This document shows, piece by piece, positions 24,345 through 32,730 of a stretch of 64,000 bases of DNA (position 1 is the stretch's first letter; the number at the start of each line of letters is the position of its first letter). The position numbers and the translations under genes are program-made. The DNA is taken from contig CAZIVO010000001.1 in assembly GCA_964542765.1 (NCBI GenBank), positions 1-64,000 on the forward strand, given 5' to 3'. Below the pieces are notes generated by a model, which worked only from the letters and a program-made list of their open reading frames with translations, was not told where the DNA came from and did not search any database. The DNA comes from CAZIVO01 sp964542765 (lineage in GTDB: Bacteria > Planctomycetota > UBA1135 > UBA2386).

Positions 24345-25730
24345 ATGATCTTCGCGAAAGCAAATCTTTCCCACCCGTTCGCACAGCGTGTGAGCGCAAC
24401 AGCCTTGACGATGGCGTGCCTGCTCTTTGGGCAAGGCATGACTGCCCAGGGAGGATCAACTCCCAGGTGGACCTTCAAGCCCGATGCGGGGCATCGGGTG
24501 ATTCCTGGCACGAACTGCGCGCCGATGGTCGTTTCTTCGACTGAGTACTACCTCAATTACGTCACCGTTCGGACACAGTGGATGGCGAAATCCACCGATG
24601 GATTGAAATTCACCAATCCGACCCGATACCGCGACATTCGCTACAACCCTCATGTCATCGAGATGCCCAAGCGAGACGCGAACGGCAATCGCATTTGGCG
24701 CAAGTACCGGCACGACATGAATACCGGCTACTTCTACAGCGAGAGTTCGACCGATCGGGTGAACTTCACCAAGGACCCAGGCGTCCGCTATACCCCGCAT
24801 CCGAGTGACAAGGGCCGGGTCGGAGTGCATTGCCAGTTTACCGACAACAAGGGCGGCGTGGTCTTGCTCTACATCGGAGATATGCAGCAAGGCGGTGTCA
24901 ACAATGTGCGCCGCGCCTATTCCACCGACAACGGCTGGACCTTCAAGTGGGACCGTGGCAACGTTTTCGATGACGCCAGGTACGGTGGCGGTGGCTGGAG
25001 CTATGTCGATCCCCGGCAGTGCAAGCTGCCCGATGGCAGGATCGCGATTTTTGTCATGCAGCAAGGGGCCCGGCCGCCGCACCCGCCACACCGCAAGGTG
25101 GGTACGATCCACTGCTTCTTGAGTGACGACGGCGATACCTTCACGAAGGAGCCTTATCTCAGCCTTCGCCCCGAGGACTTCACGGAGTTTCCGGTTTACT
25201 CGCTGAATGACCCTTGGGTGGTGCTCTTGCCCGACGGTCGCTACCGGATGTATGTCACCGGGACTGTGCCGGACCCATCGAGTCCTGGGAATTACACCCA
25301 GGCCATCATCAGTGCCGTGACCGAGAGCAACTTTGGCAGTGGCTGCAAGGGTTCCTCGGGCCAGCGCCCTGTGATCGGTCAGCTGGGAGAGCCTTCCGTC
25401 GGCAGTGCCAGCTACAAGGTCTCGCTGAGCGATGGGCCAGCCCGCGGGGTGGTGGCCTTGTGTCTGGGCGTTTCCAGTACGCGGTGGGGGTCTTTGACGC
25501 TCCCGCTCGATCTGAGCTCCCTGGGAATGACAGGGTGCGAACTTTTGGTGTCACCGGAGTTGTCCTTGAGCAGTTCGGCGACGAGTGGCCGGGCTACGGT
25601 GAGCGTGCCGATTCCTGACAATCCGAAGCTGCGTCGCGCCAGAGCCTATGCGCAGTGGTTTTGCCTCGACCCGGGGGCGAACAGGACCGGGATCACCGCG
25701 TCTGACGGATTACGGATCGATATCTACTGA
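24345..25730 (+). CDS. Secreted beta-propeller (sialidase/GH43-like) protein with lineage C-terminal domain
   Basis: A 461-residue exported protein. Residues 1-35 include a signal peptide (ALTMACLLFGQGMTAQG). Residues of about 40-345 contain repeated blocks such as YSTDNGWTFKWDRGN, FLSDDGDTFTKEP and DPWVVLLPDGRYRMYVTG, the Ser/Asp-box style found in sialidases and GH43-type propellers. Catalytic residues cannot be placed with confidence. Residues of about 354-461 are the shared beta-rich domain: PIPDNPKLRRARAYAQW, then LDPGANRTGITASDGLRI. It probably binds or cuts surface or environmental polysaccharide. It is a single gene ending in its own terminator. Confidence 0.65.
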   Translation: MIFAKANLSHPFAQRVSATALTMACLLFGQGMTAQGGSTPRWTFKPDAGHRVIPGTNCAPMVVSSTEYYLNYVTVRTQWMAKSTDGLKFTNPTRYRDIRYNPHVIEMPKRDANGNRIWRKYRHDMNTGYFYSESSTDRVNFTKDPGVRYTPHPSDKGRVGVHCQFTDNKGGVVLLYIGDMQQGGVNNVRRAYSTDNGWTFKWDRGNVFDDARYGGGGWSYVDPRQCKLPDGRIAIFVMQQGARPPHPPHRKVGTIHCFLSDDGDTFTKEPYLSLRPEDFTEFPVYSLNDPWVVLLPDGRYRMYVTGTVPDPSSPGNYTQAIISAVTESNFGSGCKGSSGQRPVIGQLGEPSVGSASYKVSLSDGPARGVVALCLGVSSTRWGSLTLPLDLSSLGMTGCELLVSPELSLSSSATSGRATVSVPIPDNPKLRRARAYAQWFCLDPGANRTGITASDGLRIDIY

Positions 25731-25749
25731 GGGCATTGGATCACCAAGG

Positions 25750-25790
25750 GTCGCGCCGGCCGTCATCGTGAGGGTCCGGCGCGACTTTTT
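25750..25790 (+). terminator. Intrinsic terminator after the propeller gene
   Basis: GTCGCGCCGG (25750-25759) and CCGGCGCGAC (25776-25785) form a perfect 10-bp stem with a 16-base loop, followed by TTTTT. It separates the secreted propeller gene from the Sec-PrxQ gene, so the latter needs its own promoter between 25790 and 25893. Confidence 0.8.
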
Positions 25791-25892
25791 ACCCCCTTCG
25801 AGTTGTTGAAGCTTGGGGAAGTCCCCCCTCGCACAAGGGCTACTCGGACTGATATCTTGGGGCGGAACCAAACCTGGAACCGAAAGTGCTTG

Positions 25893-26432
25893 ATGCGGGT
25901 AGAACTTCTTTCTCTTGCTCTCCTCTTCATTCCCTTGGCCATGCAGGACCCAGCCCCAGCCCCGCCGAAGACCACCGTCGGTCAGCCGAAGGTGGGACAA
26001 GCGGCTCCGAAGTTCCGCTTGAACGACCATGGTGGCGCTGCCGTCAAGGTTGGCGGCAAATCGAAGACCTGGACAGTGCTGGCTTTCTATCCGAAGGCCG
26101 CGACTCCTGGTTGAACTCGCGAGGTGTGTTCGCTGCGGGACGCAGCGGCAGGACTGACAGAGGTCGGAGCCCTCGTCTATGGAATCAGCCTGGACGACGT
26201 TGCTTCACAAGCGGCCTTCGCCAAGGCACAGAAGTTGAACTTCCCCCTTCTGAGCGATGTCGATGGCAGCGTCGCCCGGAAATATGGCGTTCTGATGGGG
26301 CTCATGCCCATGGCCAAGCGAGTTACCTTCGTGATCGACCCCAAGGGGGTGCTGCGGCACATCGACAAGAAGGTCAATGTGAAGCAGCACGGGACCGATC
26401 TCGTGGCGTTGATTCGCGAACTGAGTCGGTGA
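25893..26432 (+). CDS. Exported selenocysteine-containing peroxiredoxin, PrxQ/BCP type, UGA74 = Sec
   Basis: A 179-residue peroxidase of the PrxQ/BCP family with an in-frame TGA at 26112-26114 (codon 74). The active site reads AFYPKAATPG-U-TREVCSLRD. The family has FYPKxxTPGCTxExCxxRD, so UGA replaces the peroxidatic cysteine while the resolving cysteine five residues on (Cys79) is kept. Similarity continues after the UGA (VYGISLDDVASQAAF, NFPLLSDVDGSVARKYGV, FVIDPKGVLRHI) to the TGA at 26432. The ATG at 25893 gives a signal peptide (MRVELLSLALLFIPLAMQ), so the enzyme should work outside the cytoplasm. A perfect 7-bp hairpin starts 16 bases after the UGA. The reductant for a periplasmic Sec-PrxQ is not encoded nearby. 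Confidence 0.92.
26131..26147 (+). promoter_or_regulatory. SECIS hairpin for the UGA at 26112
   Basis: CGCUGCG (26131-26137) and CGCAGCG (26141-26147) pair perfectly around a GGA loop. The loop begins 23 bases after the UGA, inside the 16-37 base range of bacterial SECIS models, and starts with G. The hairpin is in the reading frame and encodes part of the SLRDAAA helix. Confidence 0.78.
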
Positions 26433-26452
26433 AGCCTTGTCCGAAGGGATGA

Positions 26453-26599
26453 CTAGGCGAGCATCTTCAGGGCGAAATTGACCAGCAGTAGCGCGGCCAA
26501 GAGCACCATGGTGGCGCTCGGTCGCCAGGCTCGTGACGAGGTGTTCCTTTTCGGAGCGGCGCCTTGGCGATGGGGTCGATGTGGGTTTGATGTATACAT
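26453..26599 (-). CDS. Possible small membrane peptide gene in the PrxQ-ManA gap
   Basis: The space between the Sec-PrxQ stop (26432) and the manA start (26814) is 381 bases. On the minus strand it holds a 48-codon frame. Its first 28 residues are basic and proline/serine-rich, and its last 18 (MVLLAALLLVNFALKMLA) would make one membrane helix. A purine-rich GGAATCGAG precedes the ATG. The GC content at third positions rises only in the second half, so perhaps just the last 18-25 codons are real, or none. Nothing else is visible in this gap. Confidence 0.25.
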   Translation of the reverse strand: MYTSNPHRPHRQGAAPKRNTSSRAWRPSATMVLLAALLLVNFALKMLA

Positions 26600-26813
26600 C
26601 TCGATTCCATACCCTGCCGTGGGTTGGGATCGAGTTGGACGGAGTCCGGCCCGGGTTATTCCCGAAGTTTAGAGGCGAAGAAGCCCATCGGTTGAGGGTT
26701 TGGGGCGCATTGCCGGCCCTTGGCCAGGGCGGGACGCCCACGGAGTCGTTTCGCACCGCTGGTATCACGCGTTGGCGGAGGCTAAACATGGCCGCCGACG
26801 ACCCTATCTCCCC

Positions 26814-27773
26814 ATGTCTTGTCCTCCCTGCCTCTTCGACCGCCAACTCCTCCCCAAGCCTTGGGGGGGTAGCTCCCTTTCGTCCGCGCTCGGCATCTTG
26901 TTGCCGGACGGGGAGAAGATCGGTGAATCCTGGGAGGTCTACGACGGCCCTGAGGGCTCCAGCAAGTTGCGGAACAGCGATGTGACGCTGGCGGATCTGC
27001 TGCGCGAGGATGCGGCCGCCTTGCTCGGAGAGGGGGTGGAGATGACTCCGCAGGGGCATTTCCCGTTGCAACTCAAGTTCATCGATGCCAGCGAACCGTT
27101 GTCCGTGCAGGTCCATCCCGACCAGGAACAGGCAACTGCGGGTGGTGGTTGTGGCAAGACGGAATCCTGGGTTGTTTTGACCGCGAGCGAGGATGCTCGC
27201 ATTCTGCGGGATGTGAAGGCTGGCGTTGATGCTGCGGCGCTCACGGCCGTGGCCGGCACTGGCGAGATCCAGGGCTTGTTGCACAGTTTCGTTCCACGAC
27301 AGGGCGATGTCGTCCATCTGCCTCCGGGGACCATCCATTCGGTCGGACCAGGCGTTGTTCTTTACGAGATCCAGACCAACTCCGGACTGACCTGTCGGCT
27401 GTGGGATTGGGGGCGGCCCAGAGAAATGCATATCGAGGCAGCACTCACCGCACTGCGGGTCGAGGGGTCACAGCAGTCGACCGTGACGCCGCGACCTGTC
27501 GGTGAAGGCAAGGAGCTTCTGGTCGATGAGCATGAGTTTCGATTGGAGCGATGGTACGTTTCCGTGCCGGTTTGTTTCGAGCCACAAGATCGATTCCGGA
27601 TACTGACGGTGGTCAAGGGGCATCTGGCTCTCGGCTGGCGAAGTTCCGGCCAGTGCGAGCCGCTCCAACTCCGAGCAGGGGATACGGCTCTGGTTCCAGC
27701 GCATCTCGATGCCGTTTATCTGTCGCCGATCGGCGATGTTACTCTTTTATGTGTTTCTCCCGGAGAGAGGTGA
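26814..27773 (+). CDS. manA: Class I mannose-6-phosphate isomerase
   Basis: A 319-residue zinc enzyme interconverting fructose-6-phosphate and mannose-6-phosphate in the cytoplasm. It is of the short bacterial class I type: N-terminal PCLFDRQLLPKPWGGSSL, the zinc-binding PLSVQVHPDQEQA, and the second ligand set VVHLPPGTIHSVG, followed by a cupin-like C-terminus with TVVKGHLAL. ATG 26814 was chosen because the conserved N-terminus begins just after it; a longer in-frame start at 26700 adds residues with no family match. Its product can feed GDP-mannose for the envelope sugars made by genes at the other end of the window. The next gene starts at the manA stop. Confidence 0.85.
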   Translation: MSCPPCLFDRQLLPKPWGGSSLSSALGILLPDGEKIGESWEVYDGPEGSSKLRNSDVTLADLLREDAAALLGEGVEMTPQGHFPLQLKFIDASEPLSVQVHPDQEQATAGGGCGKTESWVVLTASEDARILRDVKAGVDAAALTAVAGTGEIQGLLHSFVPRQGDVVHLPPGTIHSVGPGVVLYEIQTNSGLTCRLWDWGRPREMHIEAALTALRVEGSQQSTVTPRPVGEGKELLVDEHEFRLERWYVSVPVCFEPQDRFRILTVVKGHLALGWRSSGQCEPLQLRAGDTALVPAHLDAVYLSPIGDVTLLCVSPGER

Positions 27774-27775
27774 CG

Positions 27776-28672
27776 GTGGCAGCTCGCAAGAAACGATCGA
27801 CCGGTCGCAAACCCACCAGAAGGAGCGATACGGGCAGGAGTACTTCGCCAAAGCCGCGATCGGCGGGCAAGAAGGGCCGGCCCGCGCGACGTTCTCCAGC
27901 CGTCAAGGTTACTCCGGCGAAGGGGCTTGCGCCGTCGTCCGACGGTTTGATTCGCCTCAATCGCTTTCTTGCGGATGCCGGCATCTGTAGCCGTCGCGCT
28001 GCCGATGAATTGATCGCCACCGGACGCATCGCGATCAAGGGCGAAGTAGTGGTCGAACTAGGTGTGCGTGTCGACCCAATGTCCACCGAAGTCTTCTTCG
28101 ACGGCCAGCCGGTTCGCAGAGAGAAGAAGGTGTACGTTCTCTACAACAAGCCCAAACACGTGGTGTGCACAAACGCTGCCGGCGATGCCGGTCGCCGCGT
28201 CATTGACTTCTTACCCAAGCTTCGTGGACGAGTGTATGCCGCAGGTCGTCTCGATGCTGAATCCGAAGGCTTGCTCTTGCTCACCAATGATGGTGATCTT
28301 GCCCAGTCGGTCACGCATCCCAGCCACGGCATCACAAAGACTTATGCAGTCGTCATCAAGGGGCGTATCGACGAGGATGGTCTGAAGAAGCTGCGCAAAG
28401 GCGTGTGGCTGTCCGAGGGAAAGACTACCGGCGCGCTGATCAAGGTCGAACGTCGCAGCCGGGATCGTAGCTACATGAAGGTGACCTTGCGCGAGGGGCG
28501 CAACCGTGAGATCCGGCGGATCTTCGCCCGCGTGGGCCACTCGGTAATCTCGCTCAAGCGTATCCGGATCGGCCGACTCAATCTCCATGGGTTGAGTAGC
28601 GGGAAGTACAGATTTCTTCGTCTGGACGAGGTCAAAGACCTTCGCGCTGATGCGGGAAGGAGTTCCGATTGA
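27776..28672 (+). CDS. RsuA/RluB-family pseudouridine synthase with basic N-terminal extension
   Basis: A 298-residue enzyme. Residues 1-60 are an Arg/Lys/Ser-rich low-complexity tail. An S4 RNA-binding domain follows (IRLNRFLADAGICSRRAADELIATGRI), then the catalytic domain with GRLDAESEGLLLLTNDG, whose Asp is the nucleophile, and the family ending LREGRNREIRRIFARVGH. RluB/RluF-type enzymes modify 23S rRNA; RsuA modifies 16S. GTG 27776 is preferred over GTG 27770 because GGAGAG lies at proper spacing only for the former. It overlaps the start of the M16 peptidase gene. Confidence 0.85.
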   Translation: MAARKKRSTGRKPTRRSDTGRSTSPKPRSAGKKGRPARRSPAVKVTPAKGLAPSSDGLIRLNRFLADAGICSRRAADELIATGRIAIKGEVVVELGVRVDPMSTEVFFDGQPVRREKKVYVLYNKPKHVVCTNAAGDAGRRVIDFLPKLRGRVYAAGRLDAESEGLLLLTNDGDLAQSVTHPSHGITKTYAVVIKGRIDEDGLKKLRKGVWLSEGKTTGALIKVERRSRDRSYMKVTLREGRNREIRRIFARVGHSVISLKRIRIGRLNLHGLSSGKYRFLRLDEVKDLRADAGRSSD

Positions 28673-29940
28673 CGCCGGGACCCGTCGAGGAGATCCAGCT
28701 GGAGAATGGCTTCCGCGCTCTTCTGCTTGTTCGACGGAACTTGCCAATCGTCGCCAGCAGCATCTGGTATCGCGTTGGCTCGCGTGACGAGAGGACTGGC
28801 GAGACCGGCCTGTCGCACTTCCTCGAGCACATGATGTTCAAGGGAACCGATCGCTACGCCAAGGGAGAGATCGATCTGCTGACCAGCAAGATGGGCGGCA
28901 GTAACAACGCCTTCACCAGCAACGACGTCACTGCTTATTATTTCTCATTGGCGAGCGATCGATGGGAGACCGCGCTCGAGATCGAAGCCGATCGTATGCT
29001 GGCCTGCACGCTCGATGAGGCGGAGTTTGCCGCCGAGAAAAAGGTTGTCCTCGAAGAGCTTGCGATGGGCGAAGACGACCCCTGGCGTTCACTCTACCAG
29101 CGAGCCGAGAGCCAGCTCTGGCAGGTGCATCCCTATCACCATCCGGTGATCGGCTGGCGCGAGGAACTCGAGCGTCTCGAGGTCGCGACCATGCGTGACT
29201 ATTATCAGCGGCATTACGGTCCCAACAGGGCCTTTCTGGTTGCTGTCGGCGATTTCGATGCGGATCGAGTGGAGAAACGCATCATCGAGTTGTTCGGCGA
29301 TCTTCCGGCGACTGCCGAGGCTCGATCCAGATGCCTTGCCGAACCGCTTCCTGATGGTGAGCGTCGAAGCGCGATGCGGTCGCCGGGAAAAATCGCACGG
29401 ATGGCTACCGGGACGCCAACTTGCCGAATGGGAGAGCGCGATGATTTTGTTCTCGATGTGATCGCCTCGGTTCTGAGTACGGGGCGGTCGAGCCGACTCC
29501 AACGCAAGCTCATCTTCGAGGAGAAGATGGCCACGAGCGTTACAGCTTTCAGTGAGGCGCGAGACGATCCGGGGGGGTTTTGGATCGCGATGGAATTGAA
29601 CCAGGGGCAGGACCCTGTCCGGGCCGAGGGTCTGGTGCGAGATGAGGTTGCGAAGTTGCTGCGGCGTTGCATCAGTCGCGGTGAGATGCGGCGAGCCTTG
29701 ACCCAGATCCGCGCGAGCTTCTTGTTCGAAGAGGAGACGGCGATGGACATTGCAATGCGGATCGGTCGTTACGAATCCTCGACGCAACGGGGGTTCGGCT
29801 TGATCGAGGAAGCCCTGGAAATCTATGGATCGATCACTCCGGCTGAAATCAAGGAGGTTGCCCGGCGCTACCTGGGCCCCCAAAGATGGTCGACGGTCTG
29901 GTCGCTGGCCGAGGATGCCAGAGCCAGGGGCGCGAGCTAA
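28669..29940 (+). CDS. M16-family zinc peptidase, active subunit
   Basis: A 423-residue peptidase. The inverted zinc motif HFLEH (His50, Glu53, His54) with Glu130 as third ligand marks a catalytically competent pitrilysin/processing-peptidase domain. The start is a TTG at 28669 overlapping the preceding stop, with a strong AAGGAG six bases upstream; no ATG gives the conserved N-terminus. There is no obvious signal peptide. It is followed after two bases by a second M16 gene lacking the zinc motif, the usual active/inactive bacterial pair that forms a clam-shell heterodimer digesting peptides. Confidence 0.88.
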   Translation: MTPGPVEEIQLENGFRALLLVRRNLPIVASSIWYRVGSRDERTGETGLSHFLEHMMFKGTDRYAKGEIDLLTSKMGGSNNAFTSNDVTAYYFSLASDRWETALEIEADRMLACTLDEAEFAAEKKVVLEELAMGEDDPWRSLYQRAESQLWQVHPYHHPVIGWREELERLEVATMRDYYQRHYGPNRAFLVAVGDFDADRVEKRIIELFGDLPATAEARSRCLAEPLPDGERRSAMRSPGKIARMATGTPTCRMGERDDFVLDVIASVLSTGRSSRLQRKLIFEEKMATSVTAFSEARDDPGGFWIAMELNQGQDPVRAEGLVRDEVAKLLRRCISRGEMRRALTQIRASFLFEEETAMDIAMRIGRYESSTQRGFGLIEEALEIYGSITPAEIKEVARRYLGPQRWSTVWSLAEDARARGAS

Positions 29941-29942
29941 CG

Positions 29943-31193
29943 ATGGCAGTCGCCTTGGAGATCGGTGAGCGCAGCCTTGCCAATGGCCTGACCTTGCTGG
30001 CCGTCCGCAACCCCGCCGTCAGGACCTTTGCGGCGAGCGCACAACTCGAAATCGATCTCAGGGCCGAGGCCAGGGGAGAGGGTGGCCTCGTCCACTTGAC
30101 GGGAAGATGCTTGGAGGAGGGGACGAAACGGCGAAGCGGCACCGAGCTGTCAAAGGCGATCGAGGAGATGGGAGGTTTCCTCGAGGGCGAGGCATCCGGA
30201 GGATCACTGCAATGTCCAGCGGAGATGGCGAGCAAGGGTGTTCGGCTCCTGGGTGAGATGGTCTGTGAACCGGCCTTCCCGGCTGGCGACGTTGCGCGCG
30301 TGCGCGACGAGGTTCTCACCGAGATCCGAGCGGACAGCGAGGACCCGCAGGAGGTGGCGCGCGAACGCTTCCACAAGGAGGTTTATGGTCGGCATCCATA
30401 CGGGCGGCCAGACCGGGGTGCGCGCACACAGGTGGCGCGTTTGCGGCCGGTTGACCTTCGGAGGTTCCACCGCAAGTGGTTTGTGGCCGGCGGAGGTTAT
30501 GTCGCAGCCGCAGGACCTGCTGAGCCCGTGGAGATGCTCGATTTCCTCGAGAAGTCTTTCGAGGGCATGCGCCCGGGCGATGTCGAGTTGGGTAGACCCG
30601 GGGTGCCTCCCTTGCCGGCGCAAAGCCGCGAAATTCATTTGCCGATGGATCGCGAGCAGGTGCATGTGTTCGTCGGCCATCGAGGCATCCGCCGCTCCGA
30701 CCCGGACTATCATGCTCTTCAGGTCATGGACCATATTCTCGGCACGGGTCCGGGTTTCACCTCGCGGATCGCCCGCCGACTTCGTGATGAACTCGGCCTG
30801 TGCTACTCGGTGCATGCCGGGATCACCGGTTCCGCCGGTGAGGAGCCGGGTCTCTTCATGGCTTACATCGGCACGTCTCCACCGCACAGGAATCAGGCGG
30901 TCGAGGGTTTCCTTGAGGAGATCTCGCGCCTTTGCACCACCCTGCCCAGCGAGAGCGAACTGCGCGACGTGCACCGCTACCTCACCGGGAGCTTCGTCTT
31001 CTCGCTGCAACGCAACACAAGCTTGTTACGTTACGCCATTCGCGCCAAGCGTTTCGGTCTCGGCTTTGACTACCTGCACCGGTACCCGGCCCTGATCACG
31101 GCGGTGACGCGCCAAGACGTGCGCCGGGTGGCTGTCGATCATCTGCATGCCGACAAGGTTGCCGTGGTCAGCGCCGGTGCGACCGAGGCCTGA
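29943..31193 (+). CDS. M16-family peptidase-like protein, inactive subunit
   Basis: A 416-residue partner of the preceding gene. At the position of HxxEH it has HLTGR, so the catalytic glutamate and second zinc histidine are lost. The C-terminal substrate-binding half is well kept, including the Arg/Tyr pair in RRLRDELGLCYSVHA, which in M16B beta-type subunits contacts the substrate C-terminus. This is the known division of labour in bacterial M16B pairs. The ATG at 29943 lies two bases after the active-subunit stop, so the two are co-translated. Confidence 0.87.
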   Translation: MAVALEIGERSLANGLTLLAVRNPAVRTFAASAQLEIDLRAEARGEGGLVHLTGRCLEEGTKRRSGTELSKAIEEMGGFLEGEASGGSLQCPAEMASKGVRLLGEMVCEPAFPAGDVARVRDEVLTEIRADSEDPQEVARERFHKEVYGRHPYGRPDRGARTQVARLRPVDLRRFHRKWFVAGGGYVAAAGPAEPVEMLDFLEKSFEGMRPGDVELGRPGVPPLPAQSREIHLPMDREQVHVFVGHRGIRRSDPDYHALQVMDHILGTGPGFTSRIARRLRDELGLCYSVHAGITGSAGEEPGLFMAYIGTSPPHRNQAVEGFLEEISRLCTTLPSESELRDVHRYLTGSFVFSLQRNTSLLRYAIRAKRFGLGFDYLHRYPALITAVTRQDVRRVAVDHLHADKVAVVSAGATEA

Positions 31194-31269
31194 GCCGTTG
31201 GGCATGCAAGTTTTCCAGGGCAAAAGTTGGGTGGGCTCAGGCTGATTCCCGGCAATCGCACGAAGAATT

Positions 31270-31283
31270 GGCTACATTGAAGC
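31270..31283 (+). promoter_or_regulatory. Candidate promoter element GGCTACATTGAAGC, copy 1
   Basis: A 14-base sequence containing a -10-like TACATT (31273-31278), 78 bases before the GTG start of the next gene. An identical 14-mer lies at 32659 before the following secreted-protein gene. Both copies are also preceded by TTCCCGGCA at different spacing. No good -35 box is seen at 17 bases. Confidence 0.4.
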
Positions 31284-31360
31284 TGGCCTCTCCTCGGGGA
31301 AGGATCGTTTCCACCGTGGCAGGCCGCACTCTTCCGCAACCACGAAGAAGGAATATCGCC

Positions 31361-32521
31361 GTGAACCGCAAGCTATCTTTTCTGCTCATGGTCAGCCTCG
31401 GCTCGACCCTCGTTGCCCAGGGTCAGATGACCACTCCGCCCGTCGGAGTCGACAAGGAAGGCAGCTACGACTGCATTGGCTTTGGCTGGAATCCTGCCAT
31501 GACCCATCAGATCGTCGATGACTCGCACGCCAACGGTAAGAGCGTCGCGATCAAGCGGATTTCCTTCCGTCCCGATTACCGCAACCAGAATGCCATCGGT
31601 CGGACCTGGTCGAAGGTCACGGTCGAACTTGCGCATGCGGACTGGAGTTCGCTGGATGTCTTTCCGAGAACGGAAAACGGGGACGTCAAGCTCATGGATC
31701 AGCCGGTTGTCGTCTTCGACAAGGAGTGGAGTTTCCCGGCGATGCAGGGCCTGCCGCCGCTCCGACCCGCTCCTTGGGGCGGTCCCAAGAACAGTGTTGG
31801 CTTCACCTTCTCCAAGCCTTGGGTCTACAACGGTAAGGACGCGATTTTCCTGCGCTTCAAGTTCAGTGGTGGCAAGGCCGACAACAACCAACCCTGGAAG
31901 GCCAACCAGTCGGGCTTCGAGTATTTTCTGGATTCGATGCCGCACGCGGACTGGAGGGTCACCGATCTTTATGGCGCGGGCTACGGCAAGGGTAAGGGCA
32001 AGAGCGGCAGCAAGATTTGCTATGACTCTTCCTTCGTCAGTGCCAAGGCTCCTGGATATCTCAAAGCTTGGTTGAGGACGCCGGGCGGCCGGGTCAAGTT
32101 CGGTATGCAGACTTCATACACGGCGCCCAAGGGATCCGTATTGATCGCCCTGGGAACGAAGGGCAACGCCAAGGGATTCGACCTCGCCACGGGTTGCACG
32201 GGCCTGTTCGTCGATCCTACCGGCCCCTTTGCGGGCGTGGTGCTGGCGGCACCGAACAATGCCAAGGGCATACAGAGCGCCTCATGGGACTTCCCCTGGA
32301 AGGTGTGGATGACCGACCTCTGGGTGCAGGCGGGCTGGGCCGACTCGAAGACAAGTCGCCTGCGCTTGACCGAGTCCTACCGGTTCTCGATCAACACGCC
32401 CCAGCGGGCACGGGTCATGGCCACGGTCACCGACCCGGGTGGAGGCAAGAAGGACGAGGAAGTGCTCTTCCCGTGGTCCTTCGCGCCCAAGTACATCCCC
32501 TACATTCGCTACGAATACTGA
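31361..32521 (+). CDS. Secreted protein of unknown function
   Basis: A 386-residue exported protein. The GTG at 31361 follows AAGAAGGA with good spacing and begins a signal peptide (NRKLSFLLMVSLGSTLVAQ). Residues 25-220 form an unmatched, probably beta-rich domain (WSKVTVELAHADWSSLDVFP, AIFLRFKFSGGKADNNQPW) with a Gly/Lys-rich turn GYGKGKGKSGSK. Residues of about 270-360 resemble the shared beta-rich domain of its neighbours (GSVLIALGTKGNAKGFDLATGCTG, then MTDLWVQAGWAD), here internal and followed by a short tail. No enzyme signature is recognised. It is monocistronic, ending in a strong hairpin. Confidence 0.6.
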   Translation: MNRKLSFLLMVSLGSTLVAQGQMTTPPVGVDKEGSYDCIGFGWNPAMTHQIVDDSHANGKSVAIKRISFRPDYRNQNAIGRTWSKVTVELAHADWSSLDVFPRTENGDVKLMDQPVVVFDKEWSFPAMQGLPPLRPAPWGGPKNSVGFTFSKPWVYNGKDAIFLRFKFSGGKADNNQPWKANQSGFEYFLDSMPHADWRVTDLYGAGYGKGKGKSGSKICYDSSFVSAKAPGYLKAWLRTPGGRVKFGMQTSYTAPKGSVLIALGTKGNAKGFDLATGCTGLFVDPTGPFAGVVLAAPNNAKGIQSASWDFPWKVWMTDLWVQAGWADSKTSRLRLTESYRFSINTPQRARVMATVTDPGGGKKDEEVLFPWSFAPKYIPYIRYEY

Positions 32522-32539
32522 GCCCGGACTGATGGGATA

Positions 32540-32565
32540 GGCGTCGCCGTTGGTTCGGCGACGCC
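32540..32565 (+). terminator. Perfect hairpin after the secreted-protein gene
   Basis: GGCGTCGCCG and CGGCGACGCC form a 10-bp perfect stem with a 6-base loop, 19 bases after the stop at 32521. No U-tract follows, so it may stop transcription weakly or protect the RNA 3' end. Confidence 0.5.
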
Positions 32566-32658
32566 GGTCCGAAGGGCTTCGTGGCGATTGTTTCAACGAC
32601 CGGCGGCATCTGGTCGGTTGGCCTACTTTCCCGGCATCCGGTGAGGGGCGGAAAAATC

Positions 32659-32672
32659 GGCTACATTGAAGC
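32659..32672 (+). promoter_or_regulatory. Candidate promoter element GGCTACATTGAAGC, copy 2
   Basis: Second exact copy of the 14-mer found at 31270, with TACATT at 32662-32667, 59 bases before the GTG start at 32731. Both copies sit the same way round, at similar distance from genes for secreted proteins. Confidence 0.4.
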
Positions 32673-32730
32673 CAAGCCGTGTCGTGAATATCGGCTCCCC
32701 CATACGTTGCGACTACCGAGAGGATTGATC

